Counted from the first letter of the stretch, positions 24,455 to 36,362 are shown. The stretch is 64,000 bases of DNA from Mortierella sp. BCC40632 (GCA_011634665.1 WAEK01000001.1:2158501-2222500), one strand, 5' to 3'. A program made the numbers and translations. The notes: a model not told the origin generated them from the letters alone.

Positions 24455-27160
24455 AGAGAAAGAGAAAAGAGTATGCAATAGATACCCCCCGATGAAACAA
24501 TCCGGCAAACCCAAAGCTTTTTTTTTTTTTTTTTTTTTTTTTTACCTCTCGTCTTCTGCATTGAATATACCATGGTGTTTGCTGCCTATCCTCCCCCTCT
24601 TCTGTAGTCAGTCTCTTCTTTATCGTTTGTTCAGTGAAATCCACAATACAGAGAAAAGAAGAAACATACCCATAACTATATTGATGAATGGGAGGATAGA
24701 AGGGAGAAATGGCGAGGCAGATGAAGAGGATGGGTAGTAAGGGGCAGTGGGCTTATCCTCAATATGCGGGTCTTTAACCTTGAACAGGGTGCACAGGATT
24801 GCGGGGAATCTGTGCAAGGGAAAAAAAAAAAAAAAAAAATAGCGGCAGGGCATGGTCCATCCATCTGCGCTGTGGCCGCATCTTGGACCTAGCGACATTG
24901 CCCGAGTTAAAAAAAAGATGCTAAGAAGTATGTATCCTCGGAAGCGTCTACCGTTCCCTTCACGTGTATTTAAACGACAACTGACCAGTTACATGGGAAC
25001 AGACCACCAACCAAGACCACGGAGGCCTTTCGTACAAAGGCAACGTTTGCCCACAAACGAGAGGCTTAGAAGGGACTGAGAAAAAAAGATAACGTCCTTG
25101 GCCCCCAGTTCGGGTATTAACGATGGTCTCGTCTCGGGGAAGGCGACCCTATTGTCTTCACGCCAAAGGAATATATTTTTTTCTTTTTTTTTTTTTTGGA
25201 TCCCTACGATTGATATCAGCCCTCAACGGCTCATTTGAGATTGAGAGAATACCCCCTTCTATCAACGCGCGAACCACCCGCCTTTCTCTTATCCTCTTAT
25301 CCAAGAGTACGTATAGGTCCCTTTTCTGCTTAAAGCTCCCAGCTTCGAGAATGAAGTACGAAGCTCCTAAGCATTGCCCAACCGGTGGTCTCAATGCTGA
25401 CCCGGGCAACTGAAGAAGTACCAATGCCATCATTGGGTCGCTCCTGTCAACTAAGAAAAAAACCCCGCGTAGCGCACAATGCCTTGCAATGCGGACAAGA
25501 CTATTTGCCTTGCAGCGCGTTCCTGTAAATTTGGCGTAAATCCCAGTTGTATGAACTCTGTCCATGCCTGTTGGCGACGCCTCACATAGAGCTCAAGGTC
25601 AGATGTTTATGGGGAAACTCTGTTGCTCTGCTGCTCTGGACCTGAAATGAAGGGAATCACGAGGAGCGAGAGGTGGTGTTCGTAGGACATTTATTGAAAG
25701 CACAGCAAGTGTGGAGTTGAGAGCAAGGCAAAAGATTAATAAGTGCTAGAAGATTGCAGGCCCTAGACAGAGTAGAGGTAGAGACGCGATAATACATAGA
25801 GTTAGCTATCGGGCTGCCATCCTTGTTTTCTCGCCGTTAAATTCTCCTCTTTACGCGGTGGTGTATTTTTCCTTAGACTTCTTGTTTCTGGAGTCACGGT
25901 AGCCATAGCTACTGAGTCATCCAAAGCCTTTTCAATCCATTTCAGCCAAGGTTTCTCCAGTCCAATGTGCCCATTTCTTCCGCCCAAAAGCCGTATCCAG
26001 ATCACAATATCTCAAGTCTGATTTCTCTCACGACTCTGGTTCCTGACCGACACTTCCTGTCACTCTTTGAAATATTTGTGATATCTTTCCTAGAGCACCA
26101 TTCAACACAGGGTTCGGGTGAACTCTCTTGCTCTTCATGAATCAGGAATCATGAAGAAAGCCTCGATGGATCGTGACCCTTGACCGAAAGAGAGAAGGTT
26201 CAACCAGGGAACTCGAAAGCCGTTTCTATCGAGCTGTTAATGGGCTTAAATGAGAACCATAAGGGTTTTGAGTGGTGCTGCTACAAGGAGTGAGAAAGGG
26301 CTTTTTACCCCTGGAGTCTGAGTCCGGGTCTCACCCTCATATGCCGTTGAAGGTCTATCCAGTGGGGTTGAACTTTCCTCCTGGCTTTTTCTTTGGTTCA
26401 TTTCTTGACCTCGAATGAACGACCTGTACGTGAAGAAAGGGCGGAGGTGACCCAGCTCAGCTCGTTCCCTTTTTGTTCGGGCGAACAATCCCCTTGAGTA
26501 AACTTCAGCCCTGTGGTTAGAAAGAGATTTCCTTTTGCCCTGTTATCTGACCTCTTGGAGTGGCTGCAAAAGGACTATCTGAGAATCAAAAGGGATCCCA
26601 GGTCGGGAAGAAACCACCCCTGGACACTGTACAGGCAGTCGGGGCTACGGCTATTCGCTCGCGTGGAATATGGGTGGGGCGAAGCCAAAGAAAAACGCAG
26701 GGGGCCCATAGGCTTATTGGCCGGCCATCGCACCTTCATGACTGTATATTCATCTGAAAGATACTTCTTGTTGCGATTCTCTACGGCGTCCATTGTTCAG
26801 GAACGATTGTCTACCCCGTCTTTTGCTTTGCACAGGACACCGAGAAGAAGGAATGGCGACAACAACGTGGACGCTGCTTTCGTACTCAGAGAAACAGAAT
26901 GGCAAAAAGATATGTCCAACTGTACAGTCCCTGACAACCAGCCCCCACACATTACTCATTTTTGGATATAAAGACCACCTCATTCCTCCTTCTCTTGGTT
27001 CCTCATCAATTCTTCGATCCTCCTACTCCTCCTTGCTCACCCTTAGAGCCTCTTCGACTATCACTCCGCCTATTCAAAAAACCATCTCCTTTGCCTCGCC
27101 TCCTCGTCATCTCTAAACACCTCTTTTTCACGAATCACCCCATACTCTCAATCCGCCATC
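24455..27160. other. 2.7 kb region without a recognisable gene
   Basis: It holds T and A tracts (about 24519-24543 and 24820-24839) and several short frames on both strands. The best of these, on the minus strand at 25158-25565, has balanced composition but no family signature and no splice-consistent partner. Sequence at 26940-27160 is a normal fungal core promoter and leader for the next gene. I see nothing else that I can name. Confidence 0.4.
26967..26972 (+). promoter_or_regulatory. TATA-like box upstream of the RlpA-like gene
   Basis: TATAAA lies 194 bp before the start codon and is followed by a CT-rich leader without upstream ATGs near the start. Confidence 0.5.
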
Positions 27161-27682
27161 ATGACCGTTCTTTACAAGTTTGCACTTCTTGCTGCTGCCA
27201 CCCTTGCAACCATCACCACCGCAGCCCCAATTGCTACCTCTGCTACACCTTCGGCTGTTGCTACCCCTGTCATCACCCCTGAAGCAGTTCACTCTGCTCC
27301 TCTCCGTCGTAACACCTCGGCAAAGCTCATCACCGTTGCTTCGGAATCTAATGAAGACCAAGATATTTCTGCAGCCTCCTTTGGCCCATCGCCCTATTCT
27401 GGTCGTGGTACTTGGTTCACGGATACGGTGGGATCCTGTGGAGTTCCCTTTGACACTCAAGATTACATTGTTGCCATGAATGCTGCTCAACAGCGGGGTA
27501 CAGCCCAGTGTGGCCGTAAGGTCCGAGTTTATCATAAGGGCAAGTCAGTGACGGCGACCGTGACCGATACCTGTCCCTCCCAGTACTGCAATGCAGGCTC
27601 TTTGGATCTTTCACAGGCAGTTTTCAAGACTTTGGCTCCACTTGAGCAAGGTGTCATTGACATTAAGTGGGAGTATATCTAA
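27161..27682 (+). CDS. Secreted RlpA-like/barwin-type double-psi beta-barrel protein
   Basis: A single exon of 173 residues. The N terminus is a classical signal peptide (MTVLYKFALLAAATLATITTA, cleavage probably just after this segment). A Ser/Thr/Pro-rich linker with an LRR dibasic site (about residue 50) could be a pro-region. The C-terminal ~95 residues form the RlpA-like double-psi beta-barrel: GRGTWFTDTVGSCGVPF, DYIVAMNAAQ, QCGRKVRVYHKGKSVTATV, TDTCPSQYCNAGSLDLSQ and GVIDIKWEYI. Fungal members include small secreted expansin/cerato-type and riboflavin-aldehyde-forming-like proteins. No carbohydrate-binding module is attached. A role at the cell wall or in the medium is likely; enzymatic activity is not assured, since the family Asp in VTDTC is present but its use varies. 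Confidence 0.9.
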   Translation: MTVLYKFALLAAATLATITTAAPIATSATPSAVATPVITPEAVHSAPLRRNTSAKLITVASESNEDQDISAASFGPSPYSGRGTWFTDTVGSCGVPFDTQDYIVAMNAAQQRGTAQCGRKVRVYHKGKSVTATVTDTCPSQYCNAGSLDLSQAVFKTLAPLEQGVIDIKWEYI

Positions 27683-28042
27683 AAGATGGTCCTCCTTTTC
27701 CTCCTTTCCTCCTCTCATCTCAGCATTTAAAAAAGCTAGTATACCAACCACCCTGCCTCCCTCAAGGCAACATAGAATACCACTTTCTTTTATCTTTTCT
27801 TTCCAAAAAGCAAATATAAAAAAAAGACAATCCAGAATGAAATATGAACTCTATGCTTTTTTTTTTTTTTATCGAACAAAGAGTGAAAGGAATGAAAGAA
27901 GATTATAGAGTCGAGGAATATGATTCAATAGAGTAACCTCAGTCCTTTTCCTTTTAATGTCAAGTCAATACTACAGTTCAAAAAAAAAAAAAAAAAAAAA
28001 AATACCGGCTTCAAGGCCTCGGGAGAACAAATATATAGGTTT
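27683..28042. other. 3' spacer between the convergent RlpA-like and HMG-box genes
   Basis: 360 bp containing a T tract at 27859-27871 and an A tract at 27979-28001. No gene is visible. Confidence 0.45.
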
Positions 28043-29491
28043 CTAACAATATGAAAGTGCTGGTGAAGGCAAGGATTCAGCAGAACATTGGTAATTTACG
28101 ATAGTTGGAGGATCCATGAATGGGAACGATGTCAGATACTCTGTCTTGATCAACTCTCTTGGGGTCGACAACGGCGTCGGCAAAGGCGTCATCAAGGATG
28201 GCTGGTCTGTTGTCGAGTGAAAGAAAGTCGATCCTCGACTGGGAGAAGATGGACATGATTCCATTGGGGTCATTGGATGATCTTGTTCATTCGACAAGTC
28301 TGTCCGAGATGGGACTTGTTGTTGCTGTGATTGCAAAGAGGCTTGGGGTGGTCCTAGTCCAACGATGTATGTAGTCCATTCAGCCTCGTTGCTATCTGAG
28401 AACTCGGACTCGGTTATGTCCATTGCTTGCAAAGGTGTATCAGTTAGAGTCTGGTGAGAGGTCATCTCCTCTTGAAAGTGGAGTGTGTGCGCAGACATCA
28501 TGGCCGTTGCCATAGCGGCTGCTTTATACACCTCCAGGAGGATTTGTGAGCTGGTTGCCATCTGGTCCTGTGTGGTGAATCGTGTAGAGTCTTGTAGGGT
28601 ACCTTTAGTAGTGTCTTTAGACCGCACCTCCTTCGGGGAGAGTTCAGTCTCTGCCTCGATCTTCAACACCGTTTTCTGCTCGGTAAACTCGCTGATTGTC
28701 CATGTTGGGTTCAGGAGTGGAGTAACGAACAAAGGAGTTGGTCCAGCCAGTTGTGAGTATCTCGCTTGGGGTTGCACTAAGGTGCTTTGTAGCTGACGTT
28801 GGTTCCGTGGTGGCTGCGGCATAATCGGACAAGCCTGGTGCAGTAGCGTAGCGGCCTTATCCGCATTACTGACGACATTGGTCAAACCTGCTGTTGCCAT
28901 GAGAGAAGCTTGCTTGGCTTGAGCGATTTTGCCTGTACCTCGTTTTTTGGGCCTGAACTTGTAGTGGGGATTTTTCTTAAGAAATTCCTTCTCTTCCTCA
29001 ATCGCGATTTGCTTGTACTTTTTGCGCTCTTCCAGACTCAGCTCCCTCCACTCCTTTGCGATACTTTTTGAGCTCACTGTAGCAGGAAGCCCTTTGAAAT
29101 AGGGAGTCCTTAGTTTCCGAAAAATAAAGAACGAGTTGAGGGGTCGAGGGAGCTTTTTAGGGTCCCCTGGGGCGCTTTCGGGTTTTGTCTTTGATTTTGC
29201 AGGTTTTTTCTTGGTCATGGGTGGGGTCGGGATATGAACGGACGGATTCAAGAGAATGGATGTGTATGATGGAGGGGCCGGACTTGCCAGGGAGTAAGTA
29301 GGAGGAGGCGTATGAGGTGGAGAAATTGATCCACCGTACTGAGCATACAGTGCCGCGGTGGGGATGTTGTACATGATGAGTGCCTCTGTGGCTAACGGAG
29401 AAAGGGAATGGCGGGTTGAGTGGTATTGGGACGGAAGAGAAGAAGGTCGAAAGGATGATCTCGAGGAAGAAGTCAACGGCAAGGTCAGCAT
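28043..29491 (-). CDS. HMG-box (MATA-HMG type) transcription factor
   Basis: A single-exon frame of 482 residues. The HMG box spans roughly residues 113-185: LPRPLNSFFIFRKLRTPYF, then VSSKSIAKEWRELSLEERKKY and KEFLKKNPHYKFRPKKR. The PRPxNSFxxxR start and the NPHYKFRPKKR end are those of the sequence-specific SOX/MATA-HMG class, which bends DNA at ACAAT-like sites, as in fungal mating-type HMG proteins. Proline-rich sequence precedes the box, and a long Ser/Thr/Gln-rich region with a short Gln run follows. An alternative in-frame Met at 29374 would remove 39 residues. The neighbours (RlpA-like protein, coronin) are not the triose-phosphate-transporter and RNA-helicase genes that flank the Mucorales sex locus, so a mating role is not supported by context. 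Confidence 0.87.
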   Translation of the reverse strand: MLTLPLTSSSRSSFRPSSLPSQYHSTRHSLSPLATEALIMYNIPTAALYAQYGGSISPPHTPPPTYSLASPAPPSYTSILLNPSVHIPTPPMTKKKPAKSKTKPESAPGDPKKLPRPLNSFFIFRKLRTPYFKGLPATVSSKSIAKEWRELSLEERKKYKQIAIEEEKEFLKKNPHYKFRPKKRGTGKIAQAKQASLMATAGLTNVVSNADKAATLLHQACPIMPQPPRNQRQLQSTLVQPQARYSQLAGPTPLFVTPLLNPTWTISEFTEQKTVLKIEAETELSPKEVRSKDTTKGTLQDSTRFTTQDQMATSSQILLEVYKAAAMATAMMSAHTLHFQEEMTSHQTLTDTPLQAMDITESEFSDSNEAEWTTYIVGLGPPQASLQSQQQQVPSRTDLSNEQDHPMTPMESCPSSPSRGSTFFHSTTDQPSLMTPLPTPLSTPRELIKTEYLTSFPFMDPPTIVNYQCSAESLPSPALSYC

Positions 29492-32333
29492 TTATACAAC
29501 ATGGTTCGCCTGTATAAGGTCGGTGCACAGACTACAAAAAAAAAAAAAAAAAAAAAAGGACAGAATTCTCCAGGATTTGTATGAGCATACCTATGGATCA
29601 GGAAAGAGAGGCCAGTACTTGAAGGATTTACTGCCAGGTCATGTTGGTATGCCACACTAACGCTGATTGCTCCAAATATTATTGGAGAAAGAACCTGGTG
29701 AAGGTATCCAAACCAACGACAACAACTTGTGCAATCTGTCCAAAAAAAAAAGAGTGTTTAAGAGGGTGGCGATTTTTGGCTTGCATATCCATGCCGTCTC
29801 GAGCATGCAGCAGTGAATAACTTCGCCTCACTCTTCAAGTCAGCTTATTTTTCTTAGAGATGGATGCAACCTTTTGTCTTTTGTCTGTTTGTGACATGCC
29901 TGGCGACAAGTCTTGCACTCACCTGCATGTATTTTTTCCTCGACCAAAAAAAAAGTACATTTTCCACCAGCTCTGTTTATTCAGTTGATTCTCGGAACTA
30001 CCCTTAGCTTCATTAGCTTGATCCATGCGTCTTTGCCTCTTTGCTCCTCTGCACTACCCCCCTGTCTCCTTGGATGCAAGCATCCTGTTCCCTGCTCTTT
30101 TCGTCTGTCGAGTTGAGGAGCATCGTGTTAGGATAGAGCTTTGCCAGCTATCTATCGTCATTACTTTTTTTTTAAGTACCATGATCTACTTGTCCGACGG
30201 TCATCCGTCTCAAGGACAAAAAAAAAAAAAGAGTGGTCGGAGATAGAACACGTGTGTGTATTGAAGGGGCAAAGCACTCTGCAGTTCGCAACCAAAAGCT
30301 ATGATATCCATGCCACGCCTCTTGTTCGGGAGCGGTATCATTGACCCGCCCTCTCCTGTACTTCCTATCCTTAAAGGCCTTGAACAGGCTTCAAACCTTT
30401 TCTACATCCAAGAGTAAGCGTAAAGGCAGAGGTAAAAGGTTCTATGGGAGACGCTTTCTTTATCTTGGCATGCACTTTCTTTGTCTCTTCCCATTTTTCT
30501 GCTTATCAGTGTCTAGTGCTTTCTTCTTTCCATGGCTCTTAGTCTTTTCCATCCCAGATCAGGCACGGAGAAAGATTCTCAGCTGCCCTCTAGGCCTTAA
30601 AAAAAAAAAAAATGGTTCGATTGCATACATGAGAAGAGCACAGAAACATTTTGCCTCGTATTCCAAGGTTCAATTGGGCAGAGTCGACACCCCGCCCATT
30701 GCAAGGTAAGGGTTTTACTCGACTTTCTAGCGGTCCGTGTCCAATCTCATACCGCGTGGGTTTCTTCAAGAGCCAACGAGTTTGCTGTGTCGCTGTTAAA
30801 TCAGAGAGCAACGCGTTTCATGATTCTGCTGATGAGAGCTTCTGCTCGTATTTGAACCCTCTTTTTGCTTGCTCATCTTCATGGAGGTCCCCAGTGAGGT
30901 ATATCATTTTGGAAGGTCACATTTTGCTCGTTCCTCTCTCGGAGAAATAGGACTGTCCATCGTGATCATGTGGGGCCGTTGGAGTCGTCCTGGAAATTAG
31001 AGGGGAAAAATAGTGTGGCAATGACGATGGCAATGGCAATAGCAGGAAAAAAAAAAAGAGAGTTTTTGTGGCAGCTCCAGTCAAGGCGAAGGCATGCAGC
31101 TAGTGAAAACTGGTAGCCTTTTGCATCGGATGATTTACTGCCCTGTGGCGAGGGTAGCATAAACTCTTGCTCGTTCGTGTTCTCAATCCTAAGGTCGCCC
31201 TATATCTTGAAGTCCATTTTAGGACCTCAAACACAAACCTTGGGCTGCAATGCTTTTGTGTTTCCTTCTACCAACAGCAGGACAATATGCCAAAGGCTTC
31301 GACATCCAATACCCAACACTTTACCACAGCACTCACTCTTTGACCACCCCTGTTTCCCCTTGCATTCTTGTACAAAATCCTCCATATCAAGGTAAGAAGA
31401 CAAAAAGAAGCCAAGTCAAAATTTCTGCTGGTTTTACCATCAGTCATAAAGCGGTGCAGGGGTCTTGGTAAACCCACCTCCCGCGGTATATTTGTGTCCC
31501 ATCCTGAGCGTCGAAACCTCCTCTACCTCTTTTTTATTCCTCTTATTTACCCTATCCAAAAGTAGCAATTTCTTTTACAGACAGTCTAAGGAGCCGTTTG
31601 AGTCATCGAAAGCGTGGTTGAGCCATTGCAATACACAGCATGTAAAAAAAAGTCAATATGGTCCTTCTCCAAGGCTTGGCGCAAGGTGGCTTTACCGCCT
31701 ATTGAATCCGCCAAAGACAACCCTTTTACTTCTATTTTGGAGATACTACCAGGCTAGGGCCTTCAACATGAAATATGGTCCCGCATGCATGGCATGTGGA
31801 TTTCTAGAGATGACTTCAGGCATATCTCCTATCAGTCCAGCAAAACACTGGGGGAACTTATCAGCAAAAGCGTCATGACGATGGACTAATGAATAGTCCG
31901 AAAGTTGGGATATGCTTTGGTACCAACTGGTATCTTTCAACTCCTTTTAGCACAAATGAGATGCACCAAATCATGACCTCAAAAACCTGGTCGATGACAA
32001 CGAGAGGGATCTTTCGATCATGCTTAGTCTATCCTAAATGAAGTAGAATCCAGTGAGTCTGCTGGTGCAAAAGTACTACCTGATAGTATTCGATTTTATG
32101 ATCTTTGGAAAGATGAGGTCCATTCGTCCGTCTTTTTTTTTTTGGACTCCTTATCCTATTCGTCTTTGGTCGATGCTCCCCCTTACCCAAAGACCTTGTG
32201 TCATATCCTTCGCTTCTGCCCGCCCCTGTTGTTTACCAACCTATCCGTTTCCAATTTTACAGGGGATCAGGGTGGCAAAGGACATGATGAAGGTCTAAGA
32301 TTAGTTTTCTCCCCCTCTTTCCTGTTGACCACA

Positions 32334-32337
<4 letters not shown>

Positions 32338-32399
<62 letters not shown>
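32338..32399. repeat. T42 directly followed by A20
   Basis: An unbroken T run passes without a spacer into an unbroken A run, forming a perfect A/T inverted repeat of 20 bp arms plus 22 extra T. Confidence 0.95.
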
Positions 32400-32400
<1 letters not shown>

Positions 32401-32915
32401 AGCGTATCATAGTGACAATAGTTTCACGCGAGAGCCGTGCGGAGGGAATACCCTCCGCCCCTCTTTTCTGGTGTAGAATGTCAACTCTCGCAACGAATCA
32501 ATCACCCCTCACTCAATGCTTGTTGTTACTGTTGTTGTTTATAAGGGGAAGATGGCTCTTTAGATACGTTCGACAATAGAACATGTCTCGTTCTGACCTT
32601 TACCATATTGTGCTGGTACAATTTGTTTCTAGGGATGTGGAGGAGATCCGATTTGTCTATAGCGTATCCTCTACCTTTGAATAATTGTACCTTTGTCAAG
32701 AAAGAAAGAAAAAAAGAAGGAAAGGGTAGGAGGAGAATGTGCCTGTGTGAGAGAGATGGACTCTGGTGCTTTGCCATAGACTAATGAAAGAAAAGAATAA
32801 GCTTTCCCCCCACATTTACGTTTGTTGCTTCTCAAGGCAAGCATAATAAAACAATGGACTGTTAGCAACGCCTAGGGACAAAGACGTTATTATTAACAAG
32901 TTGGCTGTTTAGGAA

Positions 32916-32940
32916 GGGGGTAGGGGTAGGGGTAGGGGGG
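32916..32940 (+). other. Four G-runs with TA loops (G-quadruplex candidate, telomere-like unit)
   Basis: Runs of 5, 4, 4 and 6 G are separated by TA dinucleotides. The unit TAGGGG resembles but is not the common fungal TTAGGG telomere repeat. It lies 233 bp downstream of the coronin stop codon. Confidence 0.7.
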
Positions 32941-33172
32941 TAACATTGACATTTTTGTTGTCTCTAATACTCTAAGTTGGCTGCTTATAGCTCATTCATT
33001 AGCGAGTGTGTTTTTTTTTTCTTTCGTTTTTCTCCTTTTCTTTTAAAGATAGGTACGACCAAAAGCGAGTGAATTCTTGAAACCATGGCTTGCCCTTGTT
33101 GCCTTCTTTCACAACCACTGTTCAACATACTCTTTCTCTCTTTCTTTCTATTCTCTTCCCTTGTTACGCTGT

Positions 33173-35489
33173 CTATGCGGGTGTCAGCTGCTCCAATTGG
33201 ACCTCTAGCAAGCGGATCTTGACATCCTTTTGCGCAATCTGGTTCTTAAGATCCTCGTTCTCCTGACGCAACTTATGGTAAGCCTCCTGGTAATCCTTAT
33301 CGCTCTTGGGCGCAGAAACCACAGACTCCTCAGCAGCCTGTGCAGGGGCGCTCGCCACAAACTCCTTCTTGGCCGACACTGTGAAGCCCTTCTCGAGCGA
33401 GATCAACTTGGGGCTGGCAGTCTCGCCAGCAAAGAAAGCGTCCGCGGTCAATGATGGCTCATCACCAATGCAGTCAGGGAAAATGTCTGCCTGGAAAGAG
33501 TCCGACTATGCGAGATTCCCCCCCAAATCAACAACAGAAAACAGGTCAAAATTAGAAAACAAGGACAAAGACCCTTATCCAAGGCAGGCCACAGGATGTC
33601 TATCAATGGATATGAAGCGATCTGGATTACCTTGCGAGGAACTGTGAAGCTGATGGGCTCGACAATGCCGTTAGAGACCTTGTAGGCCCTCATGATCTCG
33701 CACTCGTTAATGTTGAGTGCGCGCTTGGGCAAGAAACCAATACCACGTTGGGGAACGTTGGATCCAAACTCGGACAAAGTGTACAGCTCATCGTTCTCAT
33801 ACTCGTAGTAGCGGATGTTACCATCTCTACATAAAGGTAATACAGAAAAAAAAAAAAAAAAAAAAAAAGGTATAGTCGTTAGTCATTGACTCTGCAACTA
33901 TCTCTTCTCCACTTTCAAGGAAACGCTCTCTTACCCCTTGCCGGCCAAGTAGAGCATATGGCTGTCGCCATCATAGAAGGGCATAACCACGCCCGAAGAT
34001 GTATCCAAGTTGAGGGACTTGAGGGGCTTCTCGAAGTTGTTGGCATCCCAAATGTTCACCTGACGATCGGACATCCTTGAGAAACCGGTGGAGGCAAGTT
34101 TGTTGCTGTCGCCCATCCACACAACACGGGAGCCCTTGACACCTTGGTGAGAGTCTCCTTGCTATGAATAGAACATAAAAAAAAAAAAGACCGGGGAACC
34201 CAAGAGTGGAGAAACATGCACCGTTCAGTAAAAGTGTCAGTCACAGACGTGACGTCTCCCGGGTTGGGCTGAAGTGGCCGTTGGGAGTTTGGAAAAAAAA
34301 AAAAATGAGGGGGGAGGACCATCCGTACCTGAACAATCTTGTTGCTTCGAACATCAAACACACGGATCTTCTTGTCACGGCAGGTGGTAGCAATCAAGGA
34401 GCCGTTGTAGTTCCAGGAGACACTCTGGATCACCTCCATGTGTCCAGTGATCTCTTGCTTTTCAGCACCCTTCTCGACATCCCACAGTCTCATGGTCAAG
34501 TCAGCCGAGGCTGAGAGCAGGACGTTCTCAGCGATGGGGTTGAACAGGACCTGGCCCACCTTGCGGCCATGGGCATTCAATCGAACCACAGGCTCAATGT
34601 CAACCTCGCCAATCTCTTCGGGGATCGAATAGATAAACACTTTGCTATCCTCTGCTCCCGATGCGATCAAGTGGTCATTGAAAGGGGAGAAGTCCGTATC
34701 CAAGACTGCCGCTGAGTGGCCTCTATACAATGGGAGAGCGTCCGAGATCTTGCCTGTTTTTTTGTTTTTTTTGTTTGTTTTTTGTTGTTGTTGTCGTTGT
34801 TGTTGTTCCCGGAGCAGGGTGAATTGGTCATCCAAAGAAAGAATTGAGAAAGAACGTCAGTAACATTGATCTAACCCTCAACAGAAAGTAGTAAAAGTCA
34901 GGGTAGAAGTATTGTCTGTCCACACTCACCAGTCATGGAAAGAGGAATAACGGCGAAGGCACCACCACCGCTCGAGTTCCAGTTCAATGAAAAGAATTTC
35001 TGAGGTACATGGGACGATAAAATAACATTGGCGTTAGTCCATTAGATCCAGGAAAATAAAAGAAAAAGTTATTTAGAGCATGGTCCCATTGGATCGATTG
35101 AGAGATAAAGAGAGGGATAAAGAGGGAGAGAGGGCAAGAGTACGTACGGGGTTGACCTTGATGAGGTTGGTATCCCAAGCATTGCCAGAGACCTTGACAT
35201 TGTCATAGCAGAGCTCACGTCTGGCAGCAGTACCGTAGACGTGTCTAAGGGTGTTCAAAAGGAAGAAGAGAGAGAAGAGCTGAGTGAGAAGAGAGAAAGA
35301 AAGAGAAGGAAGGTGTGTGCATGATCCCCAGATATCGGTTCAACAGACAAAGAAGGAACAGCCTAGGCTGCTCCTCAAGTCAGAGAAGGAAGAAGGTCTG
35401 TTCTGCTTTCCTCTGGAAGATACGAAAAAGGTCTAACGAGGATGAATTCCGCATTACCTGTACTTGGAAGGGCGGACAAAACGGGACAT
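33173..35489 (-). CDS. CRN1: Coronin
   Basis: Seven exons join in phase: 35458-35489, 35148-35244, 34930-34999, 34329-34753, 33935-34161, 33631-33826 and 33173-33505, giving 459 residues. Coronin binds F-actin and the Arp2/3 complex at cortical actin patches. The start MSRFVRPSKYRHVYG and RRELCYDNVKVSG are diagnostic. WD40 repeats of the beta-propeller follow (LYRGHSAAVLDTDFSPFND, SGAEDSKVFIYS, SASADLTMRLWDVEKG, GHMEVIQSVSWNYNGS), then GVKGSRVVWMGDSNK, DNIYYYEY-type DGNIRYYEYEND, RGIGFLPKRALNINECEI, and PISFTVPRKSDSFQADIFPD at the end of the conserved extension. A short linker leads into a C-terminal coiled coil (YHKLRQENEDLKNQIAQKDVK). It lacks the long acidic/microtubule-binding insert of yeast Crn1, which explains the shorter length. 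Most introns contain A tracts (T on the coding strand). Confidence 0.95.
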
Positions 35490-36355
35490 CTTTTTTAAGC
35501 AAGAGGTGGAAAAAAAAAAGAGAGAGAAAATAAAAGTCAGATCCAAGGACAATACAAGCATGACCGATGACCTCTAACGTCGATTGTCTCCCCCCTTTGT
35601 CCTCCCCTCTGGAGAACAAGAGCTCAGGTGAGTAAGTTCGTTGAGGAGCGTAAATGCGGGAGGGGTGGAGCAGGGGCAAACACGAGCTGCACGTCAGTTG
35701 AGCGACAATCACTCTGCCGAGCACCAGCGACCAGACGAGCAAAAGGGAGAGGGGGAAGCGTGGCGCCTTGCAAGCGAATGGGTCGACCTGGCCCGATGCG
35801 AGGACAGGATAGATAGAAGGATAGAAAGGAAAAGGAGCGAGGCAATGAGGTTCGGATGCAAACCCTCGGGCACGGATTGACCCATAGAGAAATGAAGAAG
35901 AATGGGCGAAAGAAAAGATTTGAGCTTTCAGGTACGATTCTGATGTGCCAGTCGTGGGGCACAGACGTTACATTGGAGGTTGGCGGTGTTTGATTCGACT
36001 TTTTACGGGCGATGAGGGGTGGACCGAGGACAGGGACTGATCCGGCGGTAGATGGAAGATGGGACGAAAAGAGATGGGGCTAGACTGGGGGAAAAAAGGT
36101 GTTGAGGGAGAGAGAGAAAGAGAAAGAGAGAGAGAAGGAGAAGGAGGGAGAGAGAAGTGATGAGAGTCGGGGCTGATGATGAGGCTGATGAAAAAAAGCG
36201 AGTGAGAGAGAAAGAGAGAGAGAAAAAAAAAAACGTCCCAGACCAGAGAAGAGAGGAAAGAGTAGAAAGGTAGGGAAGGAGAGAGAGGATAAATCGGGTG
36301 CAGCACTTACGACTGTGATTCCAATTGCAGTCCAACTGCATGTCTCTCCTTCTCT

Positions 36356-36362
<7 letters not shown>

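Larger units (their letters stand above)
29492..33172. other. 3.7 kb gene-poor interval with T/A tracts
   Basis: It lies between the 5' end of the HMG-box gene and the 3' end of the coronin gene. It contains an A tract at about 29534-29557, the T42A20 block at 32338-32399 and a G-run cluster at 32916-32940. Short frames on both strands are not recognisable and do not splice into a longer product by eye. A non-coding transcript is possible but cannot be shown. Confidence 0.4.

Noticed and set aside
25158..25565. 135-codon minus-strand frame with balanced composition
   Set aside because: No recognisable domain, its lower end runs into a T/A tract, and no adjacent exon extends it; kept only as a remark in the region entry.
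26513..26971. 152-codon plus-strand frame upstream of the RlpA-like gene
   Set aside because: It overlaps the core promoter and TATA-like box of that gene and has no family pattern.
31465..31878. 137-codon plus-strand frame in the gene-poor interval
   Set aside because: No family resemblance, unusual residue mix and no splice-consistent neighbours.
32916..32940. Telomere or chromosome end
   Set aside because: Only four G-runs, and unique sequence with genes continues on both sides; at most an interstitial telomere-like tract.
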